Below are positions 7,276 through 13,443 of a stretch of 14,396 bases of DNA, piece by piece (within the stretch, counting starts at the first letter, position 1; every line of letters begins with the position of its first letter). A program made the position numbers and the translations under genes. This DNA is from an uncultured Lachnospiraceae bacterium (lineage in GTDB: Bacteria; Bacillota; Clostridia; Lachnospirales; Lachnospiraceae): assembly GCA_900555195.1 (NCBI GenBank), contig USKC01000044.1, positions 1 through 14,396 on the forward strand. The letters are read 5' to 3'. The notes beneath the pieces are model-generated. The model was given only the letters and a program-made list of their open reading frames with translations. It ran no database searches and had not been told where the DNA came from.

Positions 7276-7341
7276 TCTGCCTTTCCCCACTCAGCTCTCT
7301 GTCTTTCCCCGCTCAACCTTCTGTCTTTCCCCGTCCGGCCC
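7276..7341. repeat. 22-base tandem repeat, about three copies
   Basis: TCTGYCTTTCCCC recurs at 7276, 7298 and 7320, an exact 22-base period. The first two units differ at five positions, and the third matches only over its first half. The array spans the permease stop codon (7313-7315), so the last unit codes for the end of the protein. Because 22 is not a multiple of three, copy-number change would alter the C-terminus. Confidence 0.7.
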
Positions 7342-8050
7342 TGCCTGCCCGGCGCAGGAAATATCCGCCAAGCCCTGCGGCAGCGGCAAAAAGGAGGCAC
7401 AACGGCCACAGATTCGGCCACAAAGGCCCATTTTCCGTCATCAGCCGGTATCCCCAGGTGGATGGCAGAAGGTTTCCGGCAGCGGCGAACGCCTCCGGCA
7501 GCGCTTCTGCAGGGAACAGGATGCCGGATAGGAGGATCGAGGGGAGGAAAAAGAGGATGGAGAACATGGACGTCCTGGACTGTTCCTTCACCGCCAGGCC
7601 GATCACGCCGGCTGCTGCCACGGACACCACGATGAAAAGGACGAGCGCGCCGAAATATTCCGCCGGTTCATCCGGCGTCTTTGCATCGAACAGAAGCGGC
7701 GCGGCCATATACAGAATCAGGCCCATAAACAGCAGATGGAAGCATGCGGACAGCTCCGTCAGGATCAGGGGAAGCCATACCGGCACGCCGTTCGCCCGAT
7801 ACCCTTTGATGATATCGCTGCCGTAGGTCTCCACCAGTGTGGGCGGCACGCCGATCAGCGCCCCCATGGAAATGCCGAATATGCTCATGGATGCAATCAA
7901 GGTTTCCCTGGTCTCCGGCATCAGCGACGTAAAAATCCCTCCCATCACCGCAAAGAACAGAAGCGGGACAAAATAGCAGGTGATCAGCAGCGTCTTGCTG
8001 CGGATATCCAGTCTCCACTGCAGTGCCAGCCCATATAAAAATGCTCTCAT
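7313..8050 (-). CDS. ABC-2-type transporter permease
   Basis: The 245-residue membrane protein has about six hydrophobic segments, beginning with TLLITCYFVPLLFFAVMGG and including ASMSIFGISMGALIG, LLFMGLILYMAAPLLF, FIVVSVAAAGVIGLAV and a late LCLLFAAAAGLGGYFL. The ABC2-type mark of a re-entrant region followed by LFPAEALPE and a late LPSTWGYRLM is present. It lies three bases after the ATPase stop, so the pair should form one exporter with the nucleotide-binding protein encoded just before it. It is probably an efflux pump induced by the operon's own MerR/TipAS sensor. The basic C-terminal tail (RRAGRAGRGKTEG) is encoded by the edge of a tandem repeat. Confidence 0.82.
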   Translation of the reverse strand: MRAFLYGLALQWRLDIRSKTLLITCYFVPLLFFAVMGGIFTSLMPETRETLIASMSIFGISMGALIGVPPTLVETYGSDIIKGYRANGVPVWLPLILTELSACFHLLFMGLILYMAAPLLFDAKTPDEPAEYFGALVLFIVVSVAAAGVIGLAVKEQSRTSMFSILFFLPSILLSGILFPAEALPEAFAAAGNLLPSTWGYRLMTENGPLWPNLWPLCLLFAAAAGLGGYFLRRAGRAGRGKTEG

Positions 8051-8053
8051 CCT

Positions 8054-8863
8054 TCATTCCCCTTTCGCAATCTTCATAAAATGCTGCTCCAACGTTCCTC
8101 TGTCAACCTTCAGGTCCAGGATCGCAAGCCCCTTCTTTTTATATGTCTCCAACAGTTCCAACAGGGTTTCCGTGATATCGTCCGAAGCGATCCGTTCTGT
8201 CCCTTCCCCGGTTTTCACCGTTATGTGATAGCATTTTCCCACCCGCTCCGTCAGTTCCAGTGCCGTTCCCAGGAAGGCCGCCTTCCCCTCATGCAGGATC
8301 GCGATGCGGTCGCACAGGCTCTCCACCTCCGACATATCATGGCTGGAAAGGATCACCGTCCTGCCCTGCGCCTTCAGCCGGCGCAGCAGCCCATGCAGTG
8401 CGAGCCTTCCCTCCACATCCAGCCCGGCCGTCGGCTCATCCAAAAACAGGATATCCGGATTCCCTGTCAGGGCCAGAGCCAGATGGAGCCGCCGTTTCTG
8501 CCCCGTTGACAGTGCGCCGTACCGCTTCTTTGCGAATTCCTGTATTCCCAGTTCCTCCATCCAGGAGGTCTCTTTTCCGCTTTTGTTCCATTCCGAAAAC
8601 AGACGGAGCGCTTCCGCCGCCCGGATGTGTTCCGGAAGCGCAGCGGACTGCAGCTGGATCCCACATCTGCCATGGACGGTTATATTTCCCCCGTCATAGG
8701 CGCGAAGCCCTTCCATACATTCCAGCGCAGTGGTCTTTCCAGCCCCGTTCACGCCGAGCAGGGAGAAAATTTCACCCTGTCTCACCGCAAAGCTCAGCCC
8801 CTTCAGCACGGCATGGCTGCCGTAGCTTTTTTTCAAACCTTCCACCTTTATGACCTCATTCAT
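8054..8863 (-). CDS. ABC transporter ATP-binding protein
   Basis: This 269-residue ATPase powers the neighbouring permease. All motifs are intact: Walker A GVNGAGKT (residues 37-44), a Q-loop in GIQLQ, signature LSTGQKRRL, Walker B ILFLDEPTAGLD and the H-loop SSHD. The stretch between the P-loop and the Q-loop is a little shorter than usual. A C-terminal domain (ITVKTGEGTERI onward) is typical of drug or antibiotic exporters. I chose the ATG at 8863 because AGGAGGG lies five bases upstream and the family begins there. The start overlaps the end of the MerR gene by eight bases (ATGAATGA), which points to translational coupling. The substrate is not readable. Confidence 0.9.
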   Translation of the reverse strand: MNEVIKVEGLKKSYGSHAVLKGLSFAVRQGEIFSLLGVNGAGKTTALECMEGLRAYDGGNITVHGRCGIQLQSAALPEHIRAAEALRLFSEWNKSGKETSWMEELGIQEFAKKRYGALSTGQKRRLHLALALTGNPDILFLDEPTAGLDVEGRLALHGLLRRLKAQGRTVILSSHDMSEVESLCDRIAILHEGKAAFLGTALELTERVGKCYHITVKTGEGTERIASDDITETLLELLETYKKKGLAILDLKVDRGTLEQHFMKIAKGE

Positions 8864-9659
8864 CGCGTCCCTCCTGAAATGGCTGAATACCTTCCGCCGC
8901 AAAATAATGATCCAGCGCCGGCCCGATGAAGGCGTTGGCAAGCTCCTGCTTCTTTCTCCAGGAAGGTTCCAGGTCTTCAGACTTTCCCATCTGCATCAGA
9001 TCTGTCAGCATGCTATCATCCTTCTGGGTGAACTCCTCTATCATCTCCCAATATCTTCTCGCAAAATCCTGTCCCTCAGCGCCTGCTGCATCCACACCTT
9101 TTTCCTGCAGCGAGATGGCTTCCTCCTGCAGCTTCTGAAAGGTCTCAAAGAAGGCCATTCCGCTGTCCCTGTCAAACCGGGTACGGATGTGTTCCAATGT
9201 CCGGCCGTCAAAATGCTTAATGAGCCAGTAATATTCATTCTTCATCTGCAGATTCACAATGATGTCCGCATATTTCCTGAAATCCACCTCCTGCATGCAC
9301 ACCACTTCTTCCCGCAGCGCCTCCACCTCCCGAAGCGTTTCCCTCAGATCGTCTATCTTCATGCGGATGGCTTCTGCCTGCCCCGCAAGGGCCTGTGCCA
9401 CCTCGTCAGGGCTTTCCAGCGGAATCAGGCGGTTCTTGATATCCTCCAGCGCAAACCCCAGATGCTTTAAGGACAGGATCTGATGCAGCTTCACCATATC
9501 CTTATCCGTATAGAGCCTCCGCCCTCCCTCGCTGATGCTGGAGGGGGACAGCAGTCCCTGTTTGTCATAATACTGCAGGGTGCGGACCGTAACGCCCATC
9601 CTTTTCGCCAATTCTCCCACCGTCATATGGCCGGGCGGGATCGCTTTCTTTTCTTCCAT
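8856..9659 (-). CDS. MerR-family regulator with TipAS-like drug-binding domain
   Basis: The 267-residue activator carries an N-terminal MerR helix-turn-helix (MTVGELAKRMGVTVRTLQYYDKQGLLSP, then RRLYTDKDMVKLHQI, residues about 12-80). A long coiled coil follows (about 85-130). The C-terminal all-helical domain contains FFETFQKLQEEA and FARRYWEMIEEF, resembling the TipAS antibiotic-binding domain. TipAS proteins bind thiopeptides and other bulky drugs and switch on efflux. I chose the ATG at 9659: GAGG is six bases upstream, whereas the GTG at 9692 and ATG at 9671 lack a site. It leads the operon with the ATPase and permease, so it probably activates its own promoter when the drug is present. 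The true ligand is unknown. Confidence 0.88.
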   Translation of the reverse strand: MEEKKAIPPGHMTVGELAKRMGVTVRTLQYYDKQGLLSPSSISEGGRRLYTDKDMVKLHQILSLKHLGFALEDIKNRLIPLESPDEVAQALAGQAEAIRMKIDDLRETLREVEALREEVVCMQEVDFRKYADIIVNLQMKNEYYWLIKHFDGRTLEHIRTRFDRDSGMAFFETFQKLQEEAISLQEKGVDAAGAEGQDFARRYWEMIEEFTQKDDSMLTDLMQMGKSEDLEPSWRKKQELANAFIGPALDHYFAAEGIQPFQEGRDE

Positions 9660-9737
9660 GCTTTTCCTCATTTCTGCGCGGCATATCCTCACCCGGACTC
9701 CTGCGGGGCCGCGCGGCGCAGGTTCCGGGGAAGCGGC

Positions 9738-9754
9738 GGCCGGACGGGCCGGCC
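9738..9754 (-). other. GC-rich hairpin in the MerR operon leader
   Basis: GGCCGG, a five-base loop and CCGGCC form a perfect six-pair stem between the predicted promoter and the MerR start. It lies in a leader of roughly 100 bases that is otherwise very GC-rich. It could affect mRNA stability or translation; no function is claimed. Confidence 0.4.
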
Positions 9755-9771
9755 TTTCCTGCTTCGTATTC

Positions 9772-9802
9772 AGTATAGTTCATGACGCGGCGTAATGAGC
9801 AA
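9772..9802 (-). promoter_or_regulatory. MerR-type promoter with 19-bp spacer and dyad
   Basis: On the minus strand TTGCTC (plus-strand 9797-9802) and TATACT (9772-9777) are separated by exactly 19 bases, longer than the usual 17 and typical of promoters that MerR proteins open by untwisting. Within the spacer lies a near-perfect dyad (AT-x-ACGC, centre base, GCGT-x-AT; 9782-9796). It faces the MerR-ATPase-permease operon. Confidence 0.62.
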
Positions 9803-9864
9803 GGGGAATTTGGTGGAAAATAGGATACGGCAAAAGGCGGAGCGTATCCGCAACCGTTGACAAT

Positions 9865-10413
9865 ATGGGACATCCCGTCACCTGTGCGATAGACCTGATG
9901 GATTATGACGAAAGCGGGCTTTATTTTCTGACCGCAAAGGGCAAGCATTTCTATGAACGCCTGAAGGCGAATGAACATATTGCATTCACCGCCATGAAGG
10001 GAAAGGATACCCTCTCCTGCACAGCGGTATCCGTGCAGGGCAAAGCGAGGGAACTCGGCCCCCAAAGGCTGCCTGTCCTGTTTGAAAAAAATCCATACAT
10101 GGCGCGCATTTATCCGGATACCGCTTCTCGCAGCGCGCTTACGGTTTTCCAAATTTACAAAGGTTCCGGCGAATGGTTCGACCTCTCCAAATCCCCCATC
10201 GAGCGCTCCTCCTTCTCTTTCGGCGGCATACAGGCAAAGGCTGGCGGCTATTATGTGACGGACAGATGTATCGGCTGTAAGCTTTGCTACTCCAAATGTC
10301 CGCAGAAATGTATCGACATTACAACGAAGCCTGTTGTGATTCTTCAAGAACATTGCCTGCACTGTGGAAATTGTTATGAAATCTGTCCGGCGAGGGCTGT
10401 TGAGAGGGGATAG
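9865..10413 (+). CDS. flavin-oxidase-fold (PNPOx-like) protein with two [4Fe-4S] ferredoxin motifs, 5' end disrupted
   Basis: The 182 residues hold the pyridoxamine-5'-phosphate-oxidase-like FMN-binding fold (about 1-125, with LYFLTAKGKHFYERLKANEHI) followed by a two-cluster ferredoxin (CIGCKLCYSKCP and CLHCGNCYEICP, each CxxCxxCxxxCP). It is a cytoplasmic redox protein, substrate unknown. The ATG at 9865 has no ribosome site and falls inside the first strands of the fold. Family-like sequence (SVSATVDN) continues upstream of it in the same frame without a start. A GTG at 9813, six bases after AAGGGG, opens a different frame reading ENRIRQKAERI, a plausible native N-terminus that ends at 9858-9860. 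A small deletion or one-base error at about 9840-9850 would explain this. The gene may be nonfunctional. Confidence 0.7.
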   Translation: MGHPVTCAIDLMDYDESGLYFLTAKGKHFYERLKANEHIAFTAMKGKDTLSCTAVSVQGKARELGPQRLPVLFEKNPYMARIYPDTASRSALTVFQIYKGSGEWFDLSKSPIERSSFSFGGIQAKAGGYYVTDRCIGCKLCYSKCPQKCIDITTKPVVILQEHCLHCGNCYEICPARAVERG

Positions 10414-10542
10414 AGGATACCCCGAAACATTTTTAATTTATGTTGCTGCACCCTAAACCTCCCTTCCGGCCAATGGCATCTCCTCCACCCCGTGAGCAAT
10501 AACTAATTTATGAAGAATCAGGCTATAAGAGCAGTAACAACC

Positions 10543-10571
10543 TTGGAATCGGCATACTTGAGTGATATAAT
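10543..10571 (+). promoter_or_regulatory. orphan sigma-70-type promoter
   Basis: TTGGAA, a 17-base spacer and a perfect TATAAT form a good housekeeping promoter facing right. The nearest intact gene in that direction, niaR, begins almost 400 bases downstream and has a closer promoter. It could drive a small RNA, a long niaR leader, or nothing now. Confidence 0.45.
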
Positions 10572-10880
10572 TTGAATCATGCAGACATTGATAAATATTA
10601 CTTTGGGAGAAACGTAGAAAAAGTGAAGATCTTTGCAGTTATTTCCAGTAGATTGCTGTGATAGCAAGGAAGCTGATAATATCTCTCCAATTATTCTTCT
10701 GTCGCGGATTGGAATCAAGGCGCAATCAAAATGTAGTTGAAATTAGTTTTTCTATCGTTAAAACAGAAGTGATTTAATTTTGCATAGTCATATAAAAATC
10801 TGGCATTTGCCAAAGGAATAGGGATATTGCTGACAAACAAAAATGCGATACATTTTACGGAAAGGCTACCCTTTTCCTAT

Positions 10881-10909
10881 TTGACCGCTGCCGCTGTAAC
10901 TGGTATCAA
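10881..10909 (+). promoter_or_regulatory. candidate niaR promoter
   Basis: TTGACC (10881-10886) and TATCAA (10904-10909) are 17 bases apart, and a TG one base before the -10 makes it an extended -10. Transcription would start near 10916, giving a leader of about 50 bases before niaR. No NiaR-like palindrome is seen here. Confidence 0.45.
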
Positions 10910-10967
10910 ACTGGCTGCAGCTTTCCAGCAGATTCCACGCGGCTATATCATGCAAAAGGAGATTCTT

Positions 10968-11495
10968 ATGAAATTAACAGACGCAACAACCCGACGCGAA
11001 AAACTGCTTTCCCTCCTCATGGAAAGCGAAGAACCCCTGTCCGGCTCCCTCCTGGCCAAAAAACTCGGTGTCAGCCGGCAGGTGATCGTACAGGATATCG
11101 CCCTGCTGCGGGCCGGAAGAAGGGATATCCTTTCCACCGCCAGGGGCTATCTGCTCTATGCGCCTTCCTCTCCCCTCTGCAGGCGCTGCTTTCTGGTAAA
11201 TCATACCAATGAACAGATTGAAGATGAACTTGGCACCATCGTGGATCTGGGCGGAAAGGTGCTGGATGTCATCGTCACGCATCCCATTTACGGCGTCATC
11301 ACCGCAGATCTTCTTATTTCATCCCGACAGGATGTATCCGACTTCGTCCGCAAAATCCAAATGCACGGCACCAAGCCGCTCAAAGAGCTCACAGACGGCG
11401 TGCACTATCATACCGTGGAAGCCTCCAGCGAAACGATCCTGGATGCCATCGAACAGGTTCTTGCACAGAAAAACTACTTGCTTCCGCCCTCCTGA
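10968..11495 (+). CDS. niaR: NiaR, niacin-responsive transcription repressor (HTH + 3H domain)
   Basis: The 175-residue protein represses NAD-precursor genes when niacin is present. Residues 9-60 are the winged helix (RREKLLSLL, LAKKLGVSRQVIVQDIALLR, TARGYLLY). The 3H ligand domain follows, with His79, Glu87, His146 and His148 (VNHTN, DELGTIVD, DGVHYHTVEA) in the metal-binding pattern known from the Thermotoga homologue. VTHPIYG is also typical. I chose the ATG at 10968 because AAGGAG lies six bases upstream and homology starts there; an in-frame ATG at 10827 would add 47 unrelated residues. The downstream gene has a long palindrome in its promoter that fits a NiaR operator, so the pair probably forms a niacin-uptake module. 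Confidence 0.9.
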   Translation: MKLTDATTRREKLLSLLMESEEPLSGSLLAKKLGVSRQVIVQDIALLRAGRRDILSTARGYLLYAPSSPLCRRCFLVNHTNEQIEDELGTIVDLGGKVLDVIVTHPIYGVITADLLISSRQDVSDFVRKIQMHGTKPLKELTDGVHYHTVEASSETILDAIEQVLAQKNYLLPPS

Positions 11496-11506
11496 TATGG
11501 TATTTT
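11478..11506 (+). promoter_or_regulatory. candidate promoter of the PfoR-like transporter
   Basis: TTGCTT (11478-11483), a 17-base spacer and TATTTT (11501-11506) overlap the end of niaR. The NiaR-type palindrome begins at the next base, so a bound repressor would cover the transcription start. Confidence 0.45.
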
Positions 11507-11550
11507 ATAGTTCAAGGTGACAAGACACCTGTCTTGTCACCTTGAACTAT
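11507..11550. promoter_or_regulatory. 44-bp perfect palindrome, probable NiaR operator
   Basis: Arms of 21 bases (11507-11527 and 11530-11550) are exact reverse complements around a central CC. The core ACAAGACACCTGTCTTGT resembles the NiaR/YrxA operator of Firmicutes as I recall it. It sits 12 bases after the niaR stop and directly follows a candidate -10. It could also fold as a terminator for niaR, but no T run follows. Confidence 0.7.
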
Positions 11551-11573
11551 TATCAATGTGCATAGAAAGAAGG

Positions 11574-11585
11574 GCTTAGCTAAGC
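11574..11585. repeat. 12-bp palindrome in the transporter leader
   Basis: GCTTAGCTAAGC is a perfect palindrome 62 bases before the transporter start. A small hairpin (GGCAG, loop AAACGA, CTGCC; 11600-11615) follows, with an unused AAGGAGGG between them. These may structure the leader; no known riboswitch is recognised. Confidence 0.35.
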
Positions 11586-11647
11586 GCAAGGAGGGCGCTG
11601 GCAGAAACGACTGCCATTTCAAGGCCGCTTCGGAATGAGAGGGGAAA

Positions 11648-12715
11648 ATGGATAAGCTGAAAAGACTCTGCAACCGTATCTTCATCGACGGCCTTTCCGG
11701 CATGGCCCAGGGACTGTTCGCCACGCTTTTGGTGGGCACCATCCTGGAACAGATCGGAGGCCTGATCGGAGGCGCTCTGGGAAGTGCCCTCATCGTGGTC
11801 TCCACGGTGGCCAAAAAGCTCACCGGCGCAGGCATCGGCATCGGCGTGGCAAGCAAATTCAAGGAACCGCCTCTGGTCACCGTATCCGCTGCGGCAGCCG
11901 GCATGATCGGCGCTTATGCAAAGGAGATCAACGCCGGAACCCTCCTTTCGGACGGTGTTTTCACCCTGGCTGGCGTAGGGGAACCCCTTGGCGCATTCGT
12001 CGCCGCCTATCTGGCCGTGGAGATCGGCGGCCTGATCTCCGGCAAGACCAAAGTGGATATCCTGGTCACGCCCATCGTCACCATCTGTACGGGCGCTTTG
12101 GTGGGGCTTTCCATCGGCGTTCCCATCGCCTCCTTCATGACAGCCGTGGGTGAGCTGATCAACTGGGGCGCGGAACAGCAGCCCTTCTGGGCCGGGATCA
12201 TTGTCTCCGCCCTGATGGGAATCGCCCTGACGCTGCCTATCAGTTCCGCAGCCATCGGGGTTTCCCTCAATTTAAGCGGAATTGCGGCCGGAGCGGCGGC
12301 AGTGGGCTGTGCCGCCAATATGATCGGGTTCGCAGCGGCCTCTTTCCGCGAAAACCGCTTTGGCGGTCTCGTCGCCCAGGGACTGGGAACCTCCATGCTG
12401 CAGATGCCAAACATCATCCGCAGACCCGTCATCTGGCTTCCCGCCATTCTGTCGAGCATCATCCTGGGCCCCATTTCCACCTGTCTTCTGCGGATGCCCA
12501 ACAATCCCACCGGCTCCGGCATGGGAACCTGCGGCCTCGTAGGGCAGATCATGGCGTTTCAGACCATGACGCAGGCCGGAACCTCCGCCGGCGTCGCTCT
12601 GGTTCAGATCCTTCTGATGCATATTCTCCTGCCCGCCATTCTGGCGCTTGGGATCTCGGAGTTCATGCGGAAGAGAGGTTGGATCAGGCAAGGGGATATG
12701 AAGTTGGATATCTGA
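11648..12715 (+). CDS. PfoR-like membrane protein (PTS EIIC-related), candidate niacin-regulated transporter
   Basis: The 355-residue polytopic membrane protein has roughly eight to ten hydrophobic segments rich in Gly, Ala and Ile (for example GLFATLLVGTILEQIGGLIG, AGIIVSALMGIALTLPIS). It belongs by look to the PfoR/PTS-EIIC-2 family, which lacks phosphorylatable PTS domains of its own. PfoR was first named as a toxin regulator, but the family looks like transporters. No His or Cys phosphorylation motif is seen. GAGGGG lies three bases before the ATG. The gene is directly downstream of niaR behind its probable operator, so niacin or a related pyridine compound is a good guess for the cargo. 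Sugar transport is the alternative. Confidence 0.75.
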   Translation: MDKLKRLCNRIFIDGLSGMAQGLFATLLVGTILEQIGGLIGGALGSALIVVSTVAKKLTGAGIGIGVASKFKEPPLVTVSAAAAGMIGAYAKEINAGTLLSDGVFTLAGVGEPLGAFVAAYLAVEIGGLISGKTKVDILVTPIVTICTGALVGLSIGVPIASFMTAVGELINWGAEQQPFWAGIIVSALMGIALTLPISSAAIGVSLNLSGIAAGAAAVGCAANMIGFAAASFRENRFGGLVAQGLGTSMLQMPNIIRRPVIWLPAILSSIILGPISTCLLRMPNNPTGSGMGTCGLVGQIMAFQTMTQAGTSAGVALVQILLMHILLPAILALGISEFMRKRGWIRQGDMKLDI

Positions 12716-12809
12716 ATCTGTACAGGAAATGGCCGTCCGCACCCCTTTGTCCGCAAAAAAAGGTCAGGCTGCCTTTTCCGTCCGCCTCAAATTGGCAATA
12801 TACCTTCAT
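12684..12809 (-). CDS. possible small protein of 41 residues
   Basis: An ORF starting MKVYCQFEADGKGS and ending RYPTSYPLA follows the acetyltransferase on the same strand by 28 bases. It has a strong GAGAGG five bases before its ATG. It contains CGQRGADGHFLYRF and has no membrane segment. Its 3' end overlaps the convergent transporter gene by 32 bases. I do not recognise it. The ribosome site and the operon position support it; the short length and a seven-base T run in the coding strand leave room for chance or a decayed gene. Confidence 0.4.
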   Translation of the reverse strand: MKVYCQFEADGKGSLTFFCGQRGADGHFLYRFRYPTSYPLA

Positions 12810-12837
12810 CTTTTCCTCTCCCTTCTCCGGCTTCACC

Positions 12838-13427
12838 TCACACATGATAATCCCGATAATAATACTCCAAATCCCTGTCAGTAATCTCGCGGATCACCTT
12901 GCAGGGATTGCCCGCCGCTACAGTATTCGGCGGCACATCCTTCAATACCACGCTTCCCGCGCCGATCACGGAATTCTCCCCGATGGTCACTCCCGGACAG
13001 ATGGACACATTTCCGCCGATCCAAACGTTGTCCCCAATCACCACCTCAAAACAATACATCTCTCCATGCGGCCGCAGCTTATAGTGAACCGGATGGCCCG
13101 TGGTGCAGATCATCACATTGGGCCCGATCAGCACATTCTTTCCGATCGTGATCTTGTAGTCATCCACCAGCGTCAGATTGGAATTGATATACGTTCCGTC
13201 GCCGATCGTCACCGTCTTGCCGAAGCCGCATGTCAGCGGAGGCTCAATCCAACACCCTTTCCAAGGCTTCCGAATAGTTCCGGAAGCAGAGCAGCGCCCT
13301 TTTCCCGTTCAGACGGATGGGTATGATTGAAATCGTAACAGAGCCCTCTGGCCTTTTTCTGCGCTTCCATCGCTTCCGGCGTATCCGTCCATAACATCCC
13401 CTTGGCTTTTCTCTCTTCCATTGTCAT
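12838..13427 (-). pseudogene. maltose/galactoside-type O-acetyltransferase with a one-base frameshift
   Basis: Two frames together give a standard sugar O-acetyltransferase of about 196 residues (LbH hexapeptide fold, acetyl-CoA to sugar hydroxyl, cytoplasmic). The first frame gives the helical start MTMEERKAKGMLW to GSLGKG. The second continues WIEPPLTCGFGKTVTIGDGTYINSN, the CTTGHPVHY catalytic-His segment and the repeated IGDNVWIGGNVSICPGVTIG. The break lies in an AAAGGG run (plus-strand 13255-13260): one more base restores GKGCWIEPP. GGAGGG is eight bases before the ATG. It follows the MATE gene by 16 bases. It could be a genuine pseudogene or a sequencing error, since the coding sense beyond the break is fully preserved. 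Confidence 0.8.
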
Positions 13428-13443
13428 AAAGCAATCCCTCCTG

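Larger units (their letters stand above)
10414..10967. other. AT-rich intergenic stretch without an intact gene
   Basis: From about 10430 to 10900 the sequence is clearly more AT-rich than its neighbours. No convincing full gene is present. A fragment in plus frame 3 (10509-10658; EESGYKSSNNLGIGILE, a stop, then NHADIDKYYFGRNVEK) reads like decayed coding sequence but I cannot identify it. The stretch holds one good orphan promoter (10543-10571), a small hairpin (TTGCT-GTGAT-AGCAA, about 10652-10667) and the likely niaR promoter. It may be a scar of an old insertion. Confidence 0.5.

Noticed and set aside
7276..7341. CRISPR-like array
   Set aside because: The units are adjacent, with no spacers, diverge quickly and lie in a coding end. 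This is a short tandem repeat.
6766..7635. plus-strand open frame crossing the esterase start and the permease end
   Set aside because: The residues are rich in Ser, Pro and Arg with no domain. It is antisense to two real genes and their intergenic region.
10518..10718. 66-codon minus-strand ORF in the AT-rich island
   Set aside because: There is no convincing ribosome site or family look. The opposite strand carries a better promoter and a more protein-like fragment.
10827..10967. N-terminal extension of niaR (47 codons, hydrophobic and alanine-rich)
   Set aside because: The ATG at 10968 has AAGGAG at six bases and matches the family start. The extension overlaps the candidate promoter and has no ribosome site of its own.
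11507..11550. palindrome read as only a rho-independent terminator of niaR
   Set aside because: No T run follows on either strand, and the core matches the expected NiaR site. A terminator role is at most secondary.
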